64,000 nucleotides of DNA from Wurfbainia villosa (taxonomy: Eukaryota; Streptophyta; Magnoliopsida; Zingiberales; Zingiberaceae), in contig CM046004.1 in NCBI GenBank assembly GCA_025175895.1, positions 124,001 through 188,000 on the forward strand, written 5' to 3'. This document shows positions 1 through 11,123 of this stretch, piece by piece. The notes under the pieces are model-generated. The model was given only the letters and a program-made list of their open reading frames with translations. It had not been told where the DNA came from and ran no database searches. The position numbers and the translations under genes are program-made. The first letter of the stretch is position 1. The number at the start of each line of letters is the position of its first letter.

Positions 1-1175
1 GCCGAGCCAATTCATCCACCTTTCGGTTGTTTTCTCTTGGAATCTACTGCAGGATAACCTCTTGGAAATGAGCTTTTTCTTTTTCAAAATCTATCAAATA
101 TTTCTGCAATCTTTCTTCCTGAACAATAAAAGCACCCTGGAGTTGTGATACTGCTCACTGAAAATCTGAATGCATGACAATTGAAGTCGCCCCAACGGCT
201 TTGATGACTTGCAATCCAGTTAGGATGGCTTCATACTCTGCTTCATTATTGGACGCTCGGTATCCAAGGTGAATAGCTATGCGAGTTTCCTCTTCTTCGG
301 GAGATACCAACAGTACCCCACTCCACTGCCTGTAGATCCAGAAGACTCATCCACAAAAACATTCCACACCTTCTTTCCTTCTTTTTCGGTCGAACTGTTC
401 CCCGAACCAACAGGTACTTCTGCTAGGAAATTGGCTAACGAATGAGCTTTGACAATGGTTCGGGGATGGTAGTGAATGTCATATTCACTTAGTTTCATAG
501 CCCACTTGGCGAGCCTCCCTGAAAAATTAGGCTTAGTTACCACTTTACCCAATTCGCTGTGAGTCAAGACGTTGATTGGATGTGCTAGGAAGTATGACCT
601 CAATTTATGAGCTATCAGCACTAAGATGTATGTCAATTTCTTTAACTCAGTATATCATGGCTCTGCTCCTTTCAAGATATGACTGGTATAATAAATGGGC
701 TACTGTTGAGAACCTTCCTGCTTTAACAATACTGAACTGATAGCTCCCTCCGAAACAGCTAAATACATCCACAATGACTCTCCTGAGACTAGTTTGGCTA
801 GCAGAGGTAGTTCAGCTAAATACTTCTTTAGTTCTTGGAAGACTTGCTCACACTGATCATCCCATTAGAATTTAGCGACCTTGCACATAATTCGAAAGAA
901 GGGTAGCCCCTTGTCTGCCGATCTGACTATAAATCGAGACAAGAAAACTATTCTTCCTACCAACTTTTAAGTCTCCCATAGATTAGTAGGTGACTTCATG
1001 TTACACAATGCTTGCACTTTCTTCGGATTGGCTTGCAGTCCCTTTTCTGTTACAATATATCCCAGAAATTTTCCACTCTTCACCCCGAACAAACACTTCT
1101 TGGGATTCAACTTCATGTTGTACCGTCTAAGGGAAGCAAAAGTCTCTTCTTGATCTGTAACCAGATCACGAGTGG
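1..1175 (-). mobile_element. Ty3/Gypsy pol fragment (RT end, RNase H, second RNase H), degenerate
   Basis: Reading right to left, the end of a reverse transcriptase (segment containing LNPKKCLFGVKSGKFLGYI) leads into the connection/RNase H region (about 900-480) and then a second, archaeal-type RNase H. The latter starts near 370 with WNVFVDESS and continues past a frameshift to the NNEAEYEAIL motif near 220-250. The same domain order occurs at 5.4-6.4 kb, where the protein is clearly related but not identical, so this is a second copy of the same family. It is cut by the left window edge and, on the right, changes abruptly near 1,175-1,195 into 155-bp repeat sequence. Stops and frameshifts make it non-functional. 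A tandem RNase H pair is known for the Tat lineage. Confidence 0.85.
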
Positions 1176-1189
1176 TTTTGGACTTGACG

Positions 1190-1425
1190 GGGATAATAGC
1201 TTCGACCATTGTTGAGCTGTAAAAAGTGTGACGATCTGATCTAAGACCTTGCTTCATCATATCAGAATAAATTTTTTACTCCGTCAATCTTCACAGGTGT
1301 ATTTACCTTAAACCCGACTTCTCCATTCCACAACCGCACAATGACAATAGCTTTAGCTAATGCCAAGCTGTGAAGAGTCAAATAAAGGCTCAACCCTCCA
1401 CTAAACCACGCCTCCATATTTTTTT
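1190..1425 (-). repeat. Left copy of the 155-bp repeat family
   Basis: Two partial units spaced about 151 bp apart (diagnostic segments at about 1,200 and 1,351) match the units tandemly arrayed at 10.4-11.1 kb, for example the CTTCGACCA...GAGCTGTAA core and the AAACCCGACTTCTCCATTCCAC segment. They lie at the 3' end of the minus-strand element, as expected for the U3 part of its 3' LTR or the adjoining untranslated region. The repeat is directly joined to pol sequence of another copy at its left side. Confidence 0.6.
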
Positions 1426-1882
1426 AAGGCCCATACCCCTGCCCTAGGGCCCAACTATTTCGCTTATCGCAAATACATTTCCTCCTCTTAAATTCGACTC
1501 CTCGCCACTCCCCTTCTTCATCTTCTGCTCCTCTTGTCTTCAAAACTTCTCCACATTTTTGCATAGTGCGAAAAATTATTCTCTCTTCTTCTTGCATCCT
1601 CCTCAATCCTCCCTTCTGTGCGACAAGATGAAGGTTTGCTACCTGAAAGCACTTTATCAACAACTACAAGATGCCCTGACGAGCTCAATTCCAATGCATG
1701 TCTATCTAGCACCGCCGCCCACTGCTTCGGCTCATGCAGGGCTCCCCTTTGCCACTTCCACAGCTACATCTCCTCCCTCTTCATCAGCAACATCATTCCC
1801 TATTATCCCCCCGTCATCTATTGTGAGTCCCCGGTCAGTATAACCATCTCCTCCTTCCCCAAACCCTAGCCTTCCTTCCTCT

Positions 1883-3591
1883 TTGCCAAACCCTAACCTT
1901 CCTTCCTTTTCGCCTTCACTTTTACGCAACACTAGGTCACCTCCCCCTTTCTTACACACCCAAACCAAATTGCGGGGAGCTGCACGCCACCGAATGCAGG
2001 AAGAAAATACTTTTACTTTGGACCATTTTTCTTCGTTCGTCTTGCCCATGGGCACCGATTTAATCCTAGTTATGCCTCCTTCATCTTCTATTTCATCAAC
2101 CCCACCCACATCATCACCTTCCCCTTCGAATATCCTCATTTCCACCACCCCCCATATAGCATCTGAGGGTCTTCATTATCAGCTTGATCCTGATCCATCT
2201 TCTGAGGCCCTTTCTCTACCCACCGAAAAATTGCCAATGGTCATATCCCCCTCGACTGCTCATACCTTTCACCGTAGCTTTCGCCCTGACATCGATGTCA
2301 CCTACACTATCCTCAGAGGGATCCCCCTCTTTAATTATTTAGCAGGTAATCTCAAACCTCCTTCCCCCATCATTGAGCCTTCCTTTTCCATCGTCCACCC
2401 CCATAAGCACTTTAGCTATGACCCTTTTTCTCGCCACTTCCACATCCCTCCTCGCCACGGACATCCCTACCTCTATAACACCGATAACATCCCCCATTTC
2501 ATCTTCCTCTCGCTCCTCATCTTCAGAACCTTCAAGCTCCCCATCTTCCCCCCAAAATTATAATCCCTCTCCTGGCAGTGATGTTCCTCCCTCCACCTCC
2601 AGAACCTCCCTTCTTTTTTCCTTCTGGACCAATAGAACAACTCTCTATAACATACCATCCTTCACCCATTAGGACTGAATCAACCTCGCCTATTGCTTTT
2701 ATTCCTTCTTCTCCTTCTGCCAAAACTCCATGCACCCTCACCTTAGAGGAATTAACCCCACAGATGGAAAGCTTGCAACAGGTTTTGGAACTGGTAAGCT
2801 TTCATAAGCCTTTCCTGCCTGCCCCTTTAGTAATAAGTCTTCCTTTAACTTATTGTCTTTAGGCGGTAACTAATTATCAAGAGTTGAAGAGCTCCTTCAC
2901 TCAACTTAAGCAATAGACTCAGCAACAATCCATTTCCAATTCAATATCTCAGGAAATGTCTAAATAGAGAGAGTCTTCTTTACTTCAAGAACTAGCTCAA
3001 TGCCTCACCCAACTGTCAGAGGCCCACCAGCAGTAACAAAAGGATGCTAAAACCATAGCCGCACTGCGAAGCCAAGTGAGCAGGGAGATTTTCCATAGTT
3101 CAGCGTTAATATCAGAGAGAAATTGAGCCCTCTCTCAAGTGCATCGACATGAAGTTTCCTTGCAGCAAGTAAGGAACAAACTTGCCCGTACCAGAACTTA
3201 TACTGAAGCTGTGGAAGGAATCTCTACCTCAATGCGGCAAGATTTGGTAGGCATGCCAAGAATTGTACAGCAAGATTATGCTTCTCACTCTCAAGGCATG
3301 TCCGCTTTGACTGATACTCTAACTGACATATCGCACCGATACCGTCGAGTTCGCCGGGACTTTTTGGAGCATAGAGAATACTGCATCAAGTTTCGTCAAG
3401 ATACTCAAGCTGCGAACCAACAACGTCAGGAGCGCTTGAAGCTTTTGATGCAAGTCACATTTAAGGACGACTTCAATGAGGCAGTTAGACAATGCATCGA
3501 TCAAGAATTCCTTTCGGCACACCAACCAGCTCCTTTCCTAAATTGGGAAATTAGCTTTAGACGTTATCCCCCTGACCATTTTAAGCTATAG
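1883..3591 (+). pseudogene. Antisense ORF of the Tat-like element, two-exon coiled-coil type, decayed
   Basis: This plus-strand coding region lies opposite to and downstream of the minus-strand pol, where Tat elements carry an antisense ORF. The N-terminal part (about 1,883-2,793) is rich in Pro, Ser and Thr and is spread over three frames, so it is frameshifted. A short intron fits at 2,794-2,862 (GTAAGC...CTTTAG). The second exon, 2,863-3,591, is one frame of 243 codons, rich in Gln, Glu, Leu and Arg, and looks like a coiled coil (segments LQQVRNKLARTR and RRVRRDFLEHREYCIKFRQ). It is broken by in-frame stops in its first half; the last 150 codons are open and end at a TAG. Several stops sit where a Gln or Arg codon would become a stop by C-to-T change. 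Function is unknown. The start is uncertain and could be as far left as about 1,560. Confidence 0.6.
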
Positions 3592-3878
3592 CTTTTCTGT
3601 TTTGCCTCCTTTTTCTGGTAGTCATGAACCATTACTGGCTCTGATAGTACTAAACAATGTTGAATAGAATTGATCTTTCTTAACAACTAATAGCAACGTG
3701 ACGACAGATAACCCCTTTCAATGATGTTCTATAAATTCTCCTTTCCTGAATTGAGAGATTGGATTCTACTGACGCTTTCTTTGATAATTGTAAACAACTA
3801 CTGATATAAAATTGGACTTCAAGTGTATTCCTCATAGCAAACATGTAGCAGCTAATTCCCATCATGGATGCCTTTTGA

Positions 3879-5240
3879 TTACATGGTATGGAAATGTTTT
3901 AAGTGTACGACATTCCAGGGCCTAGGTAGCTCCTTGCCTGCGGCATCCTTCAAATAATATGTCAATCCAGCAACTCGACGAGTGACAGTGTAAGGTCCCT
4001 CCCAATTGGGAGCTAATTTTTTAGGATCTCCAATAGAGTTGACTTTGCGCAGAACTAAGTCACCTTCTCGAAACCTCTTTGGCACTACCCTTCTGTTGAA
4101 GGTTTGTTGTATTCTTTACTTATAGGCTTCAGCCTGAACTCGAGCTTGCTCCCACCTTTCCTCCAATAAATCTAGCTCAGTACTTCTCACCATTTGATTC
4201 TATTCCGATTCATAAACTTCAACTCGGGCACTGCTCAGAATTACTTCCACCGGGATAACTGCTTCAACTCCATATACTAGGCTGAACGGAGTTTCTCCAA
4301 TGGTTGTTTTGGGAGTAGTTCGGTAGGCCCATAATATCCCATGCAACTCATCCACCCAACCTTCTCGCTTGGCACCCAACTTGGTTTTCAACCCTTGAAT
4401 GAGAATTCTGTTAATTACCTCCACCTGGCTATTAGCTTAAGGATGAGCTACCGAGGTGAAGGTCTGCTGAATATTGAAACTTTGGTACCATTACCTAATC
4501 TTTCGGCCCTGGAACTGACCCTCATTGTCACTAACCAACCTTCGAGAAACTTCATATCGGCAAATAATATTCTTCCAAAGGAACTGTATTAATACATTTT
4601 CTGTAATCTTGGCTAAAAGTTCAGCTTCCACCCATTTAGAAAAGCAATCTACTGCCACCAACAAGAATTTCTTTTGTAAAGGAACTGTGAGCATTGGGCC
4701 AACTATATCTATTCCCCATTGATCAAAGGGGCAGGAAGCGACCACGACCTTCATCAGCTCGGCAGGTTGTTCTGATTGGTTGTTATGCTTTTGGCAGGCC
4801 AGACAAGTCTGCACTAGACATGTTGCATCTTGATGAAGAGTGGGCCAAAAGAATCCAGCTAATACTACTTTCCGAGTTAATGCCCTTCCTCCCAAGTGAT
4901 TGTTGCAGCATCCTTCATGTATCTCTCTAAGCACCCACTCGACATCCTCTTCCCCAAGACATTTCAGTAAAGGTCGGCCAAAAGACTTCTTGTACAAAGT
5001 TTCATCAATAATTACAAATTGTTTCACTCTTTTCACCAAAACTGAGGCTGCCCTCTCTTTGAATGGAATGTCTCCATGCTGCAAAGAAGTCATGATGTCA
5101 TTCCTCCAATCAAAGGTATTATCATCTTCTCGCACCCCGTCTTCTAAATTATGCACCGCTAAAGAATGAGGAACTTCAACACAAACAGAGTCTTGAGGCC
5201 TCCATCCGTCTAAACCGCTGGCTAACCGAGCCAACTTATC
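3879..5240 (-). pseudogene. Gypsy integrase domain
   Basis: The longest piece (5,234-4,491) contains an HHCC-type zinc-binding region (HLGGRALTRK..., then CLVQTCLACQKH) and the start of the catalytic core with the first Asp in DQWGIDIVGP and the second in RRLVSDNEGQF. Further pieces supply the catalytic-core C-terminus (4,424-4,200, with LHGILWAYRTTPKTTIGETPF) and the C-terminal domain (4,085-3,879, with FREGDLVLRKV and NWEGPYTV), ending HLKHFHTM before a stop. The role would be insertion of element cDNA into the genome. Frameshifts separate the three pieces, so no functional enzyme is encoded here. Confidence 0.85.
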
Positions 5241-5381
5241 TGCCCTTTGATTCTCCTCCCTAGGGATTTGTTGTAAGGTGACCTCCTAGAAATGCGTCTT
5301 TCCTTTTTCAAAAGTCACAAAGTATTTTTACAATCTATCTTCACTAATGGTGAAGGCCCCCTGAAATTGTGATACGACCAA

Positions 5382-5640
5382 TTAAGAATCTGAATAGATT
5401 TTGATCGAAGTGGCCCCAACTGCCCTAGCTGCTTGTAATCCAGCCAAAATAGCTTCATACTCTGCCTCATTGTTGGATACATTATATCCCAAACGAATGG
5501 CTATATGAGTTTCTTCATTTGAAGGAGATACCAACACCATCCCGACTCCACTTCCTTCGACCCCGGAAGATCCGTCCATAAAGATGTTCCAGGCACCCTT
5601 CCCTTTTTCGCCTTTTGCTGAACTGTTTTCTAGGCCCATC
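5382..5640 (-). pseudogene. Second (archaeal-type) RNase H domain of the Tat-like element
   Basis: The segment reads AWNIFMDGSSGVEGSGVGMV, then RLGYNVSNNEAEYEAILAGL, and ends at IKIYSDS. This is the arrangement of an RNase HI fold with the catalytic D (MDGSS), E (NEAEYEA) and D (YSDS). It follows the ordinary RNase H of the polyprotein and precedes integrase, which is the order described for the dual-RNase H Tat lineage. It is joined to the flanking domains only through stops or frameshifts. Confidence 0.75.
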
Positions 5641-5687
5641 GGTACTTCAGCTAGGAAATCAGCTAACGATTGGGCCTTGATGGTAGT

Positions 5688-6800
5688 TCAGGGGTGATAA
5701 TGAATATCATATTCACTTAGCTCCACAGTCCACTTAGCTAACCTCCCTGAGAAATTGGATTTAGTGACCACCCAGCCTAACTCACTATTGGTCAACACAT
5801 TCACCGAATGAGCCAAGAAATAAGGCCTTAACTTACGAGACGTTAAGATCAAAATGTATGTCAACTTTTCCAACTCAGTGTACCGCACTTCTTCCCCTTT
5901 CAGTATGTGACTGGTGTAATAGATAGACTGATATTGAGAACCATCATGCTTCAATAATACTGAACTAACTGCCCCTTCTGATATAGCTAAGTATATCCAC
6001 AATGGTTCCCCAAAGATAGGCTTGGCCAACAAAGGGAGTTCATCTAAATATTTCTTTAATTCCTTAAAAGCTTACTCACATGATTCATCCCACTGAAATC
6101 GGATAGCCTTGCATAGAATTCGGAAGAAGAGTAACCCTTTATCTACTGATCTGGCTATAAACCGAGACAAAGATACTATCCTTCCCACCAATTTTTGAGT
6201 TTCCTGCAAATTAGTAGGTGATTTCATATTACATAATGCTTGCACCTTTTCGAGATTAGCCTGCAGTCCTTTCTTTGTCACAATATATCCCAAAAACTTT
6301 CCACTTTTTACCCCAAATAAACACTTCTTTGGATTTAACTTTGTATTGTATTGTCTCAGAGTGGCAAACGTTTCTTCCATATCCTGCATGAACTTGGACT
6401 TTACCAAATATCATCAATGTAAACCTCCACATTTTTGCCTTTTTGATAAGCGAATATCTTATCCATGAGCCTCTGATAAGTGGCCCTAGCATTCTTTAGC
6501 CCAAAGGGCATTACTACATAGGCATACAATCCTCTTGCCATGATAAAGCTAATCCACTTTTGATCATCCTATGCCAAAGGGATTTGGTGATACCCTTGAT
6601 AAGCATCCATAAGTGAGACAACCTCATACCCTACCGTAAAATCTACCAACTGATCAATACGAGGCAAGGAGTAGCAGTCTTTAGGACATGTTTTATTTAA
6701 ATCACGAAAGTCGTACCCATCCTCCACTGCTAAGAATGCCTGGGGACCAAAACTACATTTAAAACCCACTCAGGGAATTGAATCTCTCTAATATGACCAA
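5688..6800 (-). pseudogene. Gypsy reverse transcriptase and RNase H
   Basis: From the right: the RT palm segment DFRDLNKTCPKDCYSLPRID (6,769-6,569) with MDAYQGYHQIPLA, then a YIDD active-site motif near 6,410, then LNPKKCLFGVKSGKFLGYI and the connection domain, then an RNase H-like region (6,032-5,688) with WIYLAISEGAVSSVLLKHD and GRLAKWTVELSEYDIHYHP. Immediately after YIDD the frame is lost, apparently by a single-base deletion, and further stops occur. The enzyme would have copied element RNA into DNA; this copy cannot. Confidence 0.9.
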
Positions 6801-7215
6801 CCTGCAACAGTTTATCCACCTCCTCCACGATGACCTTGTCCTTCTCCGGCTCGAAGTGACACCTCTTCTGCTGGACCGACTGAGCTCCTCGAGCAATGTT
6901 GAGATGGTGTTCAACAATTCGGGGATCAATACCCGTGAAATCATGGACATCCTTGGTGAAGATATCTTCATTTCGCTACAGGCAAGCAACAAGCTCATCC
7001 TTCACTTCCACTTGCTAGGCTATCCAAGTGGCTTTTCCAGGGGTTATCTCTACCAGCTCTCCTTGCTCCATCTTCTCAGTCTTGGGTAAGGCTTCCTCGA
7101 GCACATACACCCCTGAAGTAGCCACGACCTTTCCTATAGGGTCTTCTACCCAGTCTTTCTTCTGATCATCCCTCACCATCTGCATATAGCAACTCCGAGT
7201 GGCCTTCTGCTCTCT

Positions 7216-7698
7216 TCATACTTCTTCAATGAGCTGGCCTACCGGGAACTTGACCTTTTGGTGGTAGGGAGAAGCCACCGCCTGAAAAATTGACAGCAAA
7301 GGATGACCCAAAATAACATTATAGGTGAAGGAGTGTCCACCACAAGGAGAGGAATCATACTGGTCTTTTGACTGGGCTTGGTACCCAGGGTAAGAGGTAA
7401 AGAAATCTACCCAATAGGATGTACCATATGCCCAGCAAATCCAAATAGAAGAGTCGCAACATCTTCCAATTGCACGTTCCCCAATTGCATTTGCACAAAG
7501 GCTTCTTGGAAAAGAATATTGACAAAACTTCCCGAGTCCACTAGGACTTGGGCTACCTCGTAATTCACCAGGGACTAGAGCGTCAGTGTGAGATAGGAGG
7601 ATGCCTTGTAAATCTTCAGGTCTAAAGGATATCCGAGCTGTGTTCTGATTGGTCCGGTCCTCCCCTATAGCTAAACTCTCCATAAGGCGAGCGTACAA
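7216..7698 (-). pseudogene. Gypsy gag/protease junction region
   Basis: The reading frame ends with the segment TYNVILGHPLLSIFQAVASP followed by YHQKVKFPV, which is the C-terminal half of the retropepsin region in plant Gypsy polyproteins (YN-x-ILGRP-x-L followed by a conserved H-x-K-FPT). The N-terminal part contains the expected VLVDSGS-like stretch only in another frame. It lies between gag (right) and RT (left), as expected. The frame is broken at both ends. Confidence 0.7.
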
Positions 7699-7935
7699 TT
7701 TTCTGGCTCTGTTAGAATCCCCGTTAGTGGGTCCTCCAGCAATAACATTTATGACTCCTCGAGTGGGGGCGTCACTCGGAGTAGCTAACGTGCCTTCGCT
7801 AGCTGACCCTTCTTGTGCGACACCTTCCTGGTGGGATGGATGCGAGCCTGGCAGGAGAAGAGCCTAAGGTTTTCTGTTGTAGGGTTCCGGGCAAGCAATA
7901 TTTGGTCGGCGACCTCTCCTCACTTACCCTCCCAT

Positions 7936-9200
7936 CTATGGTTGTAGATGCGGATATTCCACTCTGATGCGCTCTAACTCGCTTTGTAACTTAAAGAAGT
8001 GGTTGCTAGTGTGCTCATACTCTGTGTGGTATTGGCAAAAGAATGGGGTTGGGGGATTACAGGGGATCCCTCTGTGTCCCGTCGGGTGCTGGAGAATACC
8101 CAATTGATCATACGCCTCCATCTCCCATTCCTTCCATGTTCGTGGGGGGAGGCAAGGCTTTTGTAGCCATAATTCGTAAGGGAATGCGTCGGTAGTCATA
8201 GCCGAGGTGCTTCGGGCAGGAACGACCTGACATATTCCCTTCTGGGAGGCCCTCATGGGATAGGGGGGTTCCTCTCTGCCAGAGTAGAAATGGGCTTCTT
8301 CCCTGCCCTTCTCATTCTCAACCCTTCTTCTTCATTAATATATTCTTCAGCTCAGCCTAGGAACTCTTCATAACTGGTAGGTGGCTTCCTTAACAAGGAG
8401 CCGAGAAAGGGTCCCTCCTTTAACTCATGAGGGATAACCACCCTCAAGATATCAAGCATTACCGAGGGGATTTCCCTAGCAATGGTAGTGAAGCGATGGA
8501 TGTAACTCCTCAGGGACTCTGAAGATTCTTATTTCAACTGAAGCAAAATAGAAGCATCATGTTTATAGGTTTAACAACTAGCGAACTATTGAAGAAAAAC
8601 TCCCTTAAAATCAACAAAACATGTAATGGAACCAGGGGCAGAGACTTACACCATCTTTGCTCTGAGGCAACCAACGTGATGCGGAAAGCTCTGCACTTAA
8701 GGGCATCAGAATAGCAATGGAGAGAAGTTGCACCTTAAAGCTAGGACAGGTGTTCCTCTGGATTAGAAGCGCCATTGTACATTCCCACCTGGGGAGCCCG
8801 AAAATGTGGCGGCAGTTGCTCTACCATAATGTCTTCAGTGAAAGGACAGGGCTCGTAAGGTTCAGGCGCCCTTGTGGATTGATTCTCCCCATGGTCTTCA
8901 CGTCTCGTCTGTGCCGTTGGGAAAGGATACTGAAACGCTCTCCTCATTGGTATTTCACCTGGAAATATTTTCGTCTCCTGGGGACCAAGTGGGGGGACAT
9001 GGGAAGGTCCTTCAAGTGGTGGCTCCCTCTGAGAAGGTTCACTGGAATGCGAATGAAGATATCCTATCTTTTTTCCTTTCCCTTATTAGAGCTTCAGATA
9101 TAGCCATATCCACCATGACCCTCAGTTGGGATGGTAATATAGTGATAGGGTTGTCCTCTACGGAAGAGGCTACCAGAGGAGGGATCTCTTGCAGATGCAT
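7936..9200 (-). pseudogene. Gypsy gag, degenerate
   Basis: A plausible start is the ATG whose complement ends at 9,200 (MHLQEIPPLVASSVEDN), about 25 bases after the primer-binding-site region. The segment 8,947-8,741 (TEDIMVEQLPPHFRAPQVGM, then YNGASNPEEHL) is typical of plant Gypsy gag. At 8,256-7,936 the segment FFCQYHTEYEHTSNHFFKL resembles the zinc-knuckle-like region of Tat gag, with some expected Cys and Gly residues lost. The pieces lie in different frames. Gag would form the virus-like particle. Confidence 0.8.
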
Positions 9201-9225
9201 CTCCACGTCTTGTTTAGCAAAATGT

Positions 9226-9244
9226 TTCCCACAGACGACGCCAA
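9226..9244 (-). other. Primer-binding-site region of the Tat-like element
   Basis: On the minus strand this reads TTGGCGTCGTCTGTGGGAA, one base from the well-known plant Gypsy leader TTGGCGCCGTCTGTGGGAA. It lies directly after TATCA, the apparent LTR end, and 26 bases before the gag ATG. It therefore fixes the inner edge of the LTR at about 9,246. Confidence 0.75.
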
Positions 9245-9245
9245 C

Positions 9246-11123
9246 TGATACGGCAACGGATTTTCTACCTCCTTTTTGGGGATAATGATGACGTCAAGGA
9301 GGCATGGGGTTCTCTCCGACCGCAACAGTAAAAAGGTGAAGATGATTACGATGAAGCAAGCAACAGAGAATAATGACACAGGGTTTAACGTGGTTCGAAA
9401 TTCCAATTCCTATTCCATGGGATGAGCTCTAGAGAGAGCTACGGTGCTAGACACCTCAACTATAAAATCTCTCCTTCTCGGACTGTGCTTCTGGAGGTGA
9501 AGAAAACCTCATACAAACAAGAAGTGTATACAATGTAGAGAAAGTGAATAAAGCTGTTAGGATTATCTACCCTCTCACTTCCTTTCCAATCCTCCTCTCC
9601 TGAAGGTTGATCTTCGTTTAGCAAACTCCTGCCCCTCCGACCCTCGGTCAATGAGTGAGAATGAGAACCCAAAGAACACCCTTGAACTGGTGTGTAGAGA
9701 TGTTTCTTCAATGAAAGCAACCCCCCTCCTCTTCCTTCCTTCGCCCCTTTTATACCTGTTACTCCTTGAGCCAGTTTGTGATGTAATAGACTACCTGAAT
9801 CACCGTCCACATGAAAGGCCCTCCCTCCTGACGAATAATTCTATTACAATATGAATAAATGGAAACCCTTAGGAATCTTATGTGGGGTCCTAGTTTGTTA
9901 CGCCGCGTAACAAACTCTTGCGAAGGAGCATTACGAGGAGCCCTTCCCCTTTTATCCACCCAAACCTTCCCTTGAGACACATATTCTCCCAAATTACCTC
10001 TTCTTGCCTTGATTTCACCTCAGTCCTATCTCCCGAGTTGCTCCTAGCTTATTGTCTCCTTTGACTTATTTCCTTCCACTCTTTTAGTTGGTTTAGGTCG
10101 AGATACATATATGATCCAATTAGGCTCGCCAAGTTGACGCTTGGCCCTGCTTTGGCCATGAAACCTCCGTATCTACAACTCCCTTAATTTTTCGAGTCAT
10201 TTCCCGACTTACTTCCCTGGGTTACTTTCCGCCCATTAGGCTTCTCCGTCCTACCCCGGGTTGCCACCTTATCAACTCGGTCTATTTTCTCGAGTCAAGT
10301 CTAATCAGACCAGATTGTATATCCTATACTACATTCCACCCCTCAAACTTCACCTTAATGGTCGTGATTCCTTTATCCAACTCATAAGTCATGTTATAGC
10401 AGTATCAATGAGATTGCCTCCGCCGACAGAATTGCATAATAATGAAGACCATCTTGAGAGCTTATGAATGACCTCAACCAGTTGAAGTATATGCTCCACC
10501 GTCCTTATGTGATTCTTACTTTTATCCTAACTCCTCCATTCCACACCACTATACAGGGATAGTAGGCTTCGGCCAATGCCGAGCTGTAATAAGAATGTGA
10601 ACCAACCTGAGGACTTATGAACTGTCTCGGTCAACCATAGTAATATACTTCACCGTTCTTTCAAAATGAATTCTACTTTAAACTTGACTCCTCCGTTCCA
10701 CCATCACATGAGAACAGTAAGCTTCGGCCAATGCTAAGTTGTAAAAAGAATGTGGATCGACCTAAGGATTTACGAACTGTCTCAGTCGACCGCAGCAATA
10801 TACTCCATTGTTCTTCCAAAGTGAATTTTACCTTAAACTCAACTTCTTCGTTCCACCATCACATGAGGACAGTAAGTTTCGGCCAATGTCAAGTTGTAAT
10901 AAGAATATGAACCAACCTGAGGACTTACGAACTGCCTCGGTCAGCCTTAGTAATATACTCTGTCGTTCTTCCAAAGTAAATTCTACCTTAAATCCGACTC
11001 CTCTGTTCCACCACTGCACGGAGACAGTAAGCTTCGACCAATGTCGAGCTGTAATAAGAATGTGGACCGACTTAAAGACTTACTAATTATCTCGACCGAT
11101 AGTAACATTATACTTCATTGTTC
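9246..11123 (-). repeat. 5' LTR-like region of the Tat-like element
   Basis: This is bounded on the left by the primer-binding site (the LTR ends in CA on the minus strand at 9,246). The right edge is placed where the 155-bp array stops and a Copia LTR begins. The part nearest the primer-binding site contains the would-be transcribed leader. The right part is an array of 155-bp units. No clean TG terminus is visible at the right, and the matching left LTR is largely missing, so the outer boundary is approximate. Confidence 0.55.
10412..11123. repeat. 155-bp tandem repeat array, about 4.5 copies
   Basis: A core, CTTCGGCCAATG with variants, occurs at 10,567, 10,722, 10,877 and 11,032, an exact spacing of 155 bp. 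Each unit carries the same order of segments: CTTCGGCCAATGCCGAGCTG, TAATAAGAATGTG, GGACTTA(T/C)GAACTG, CTC(C/T)GTTCCACCA. A partial unit precedes 10,567. Related units lie at 1,190-1,425. Amplified tandem repeats within Tat-type elements have been described for Retand. Confidence 0.85.

Larger units (their letters stand above)
1190..11123 (-). mobile_element. Degenerate Ty3/Gypsy Tat-like element, nearly complete layout
   Basis: From right to left: LTR-like sequence (11,123-9,246), a primer-binding-site region, gag, aspartic protease, RT, RNase H, archaeal-type RNase H, integrase with HHCC and C-terminal domains, then a long 3' region holding an ORF on the opposite strand, then repeat units related to the right-hand LTR. 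Dual RNase H, a long 3' region and an antisense ORF are features reported for Tat-lineage elements such as Retand, RIRE2 and Grande. All coding parts carry stops or frameshifts. The left terminal repeat is mostly missing (only about 1,190-1,425 resembles the right one), so the element is rearranged or truncated at that end. Confidence 0.75.

Noticed and set aside
1559..2563. A host proline-rich protein gene on the plus strand
   Set aside because: The frames shift repeatedly, there is no domain, and the position antisense and downstream of pol fits the Tat antisense ORF better.
8717..9285. Plus-strand open frames of 128 and 137 codons
   Set aside because: They are antisense to recognisable gag segments of the minus-strand Gypsy element and have no protein-like pattern of their own.
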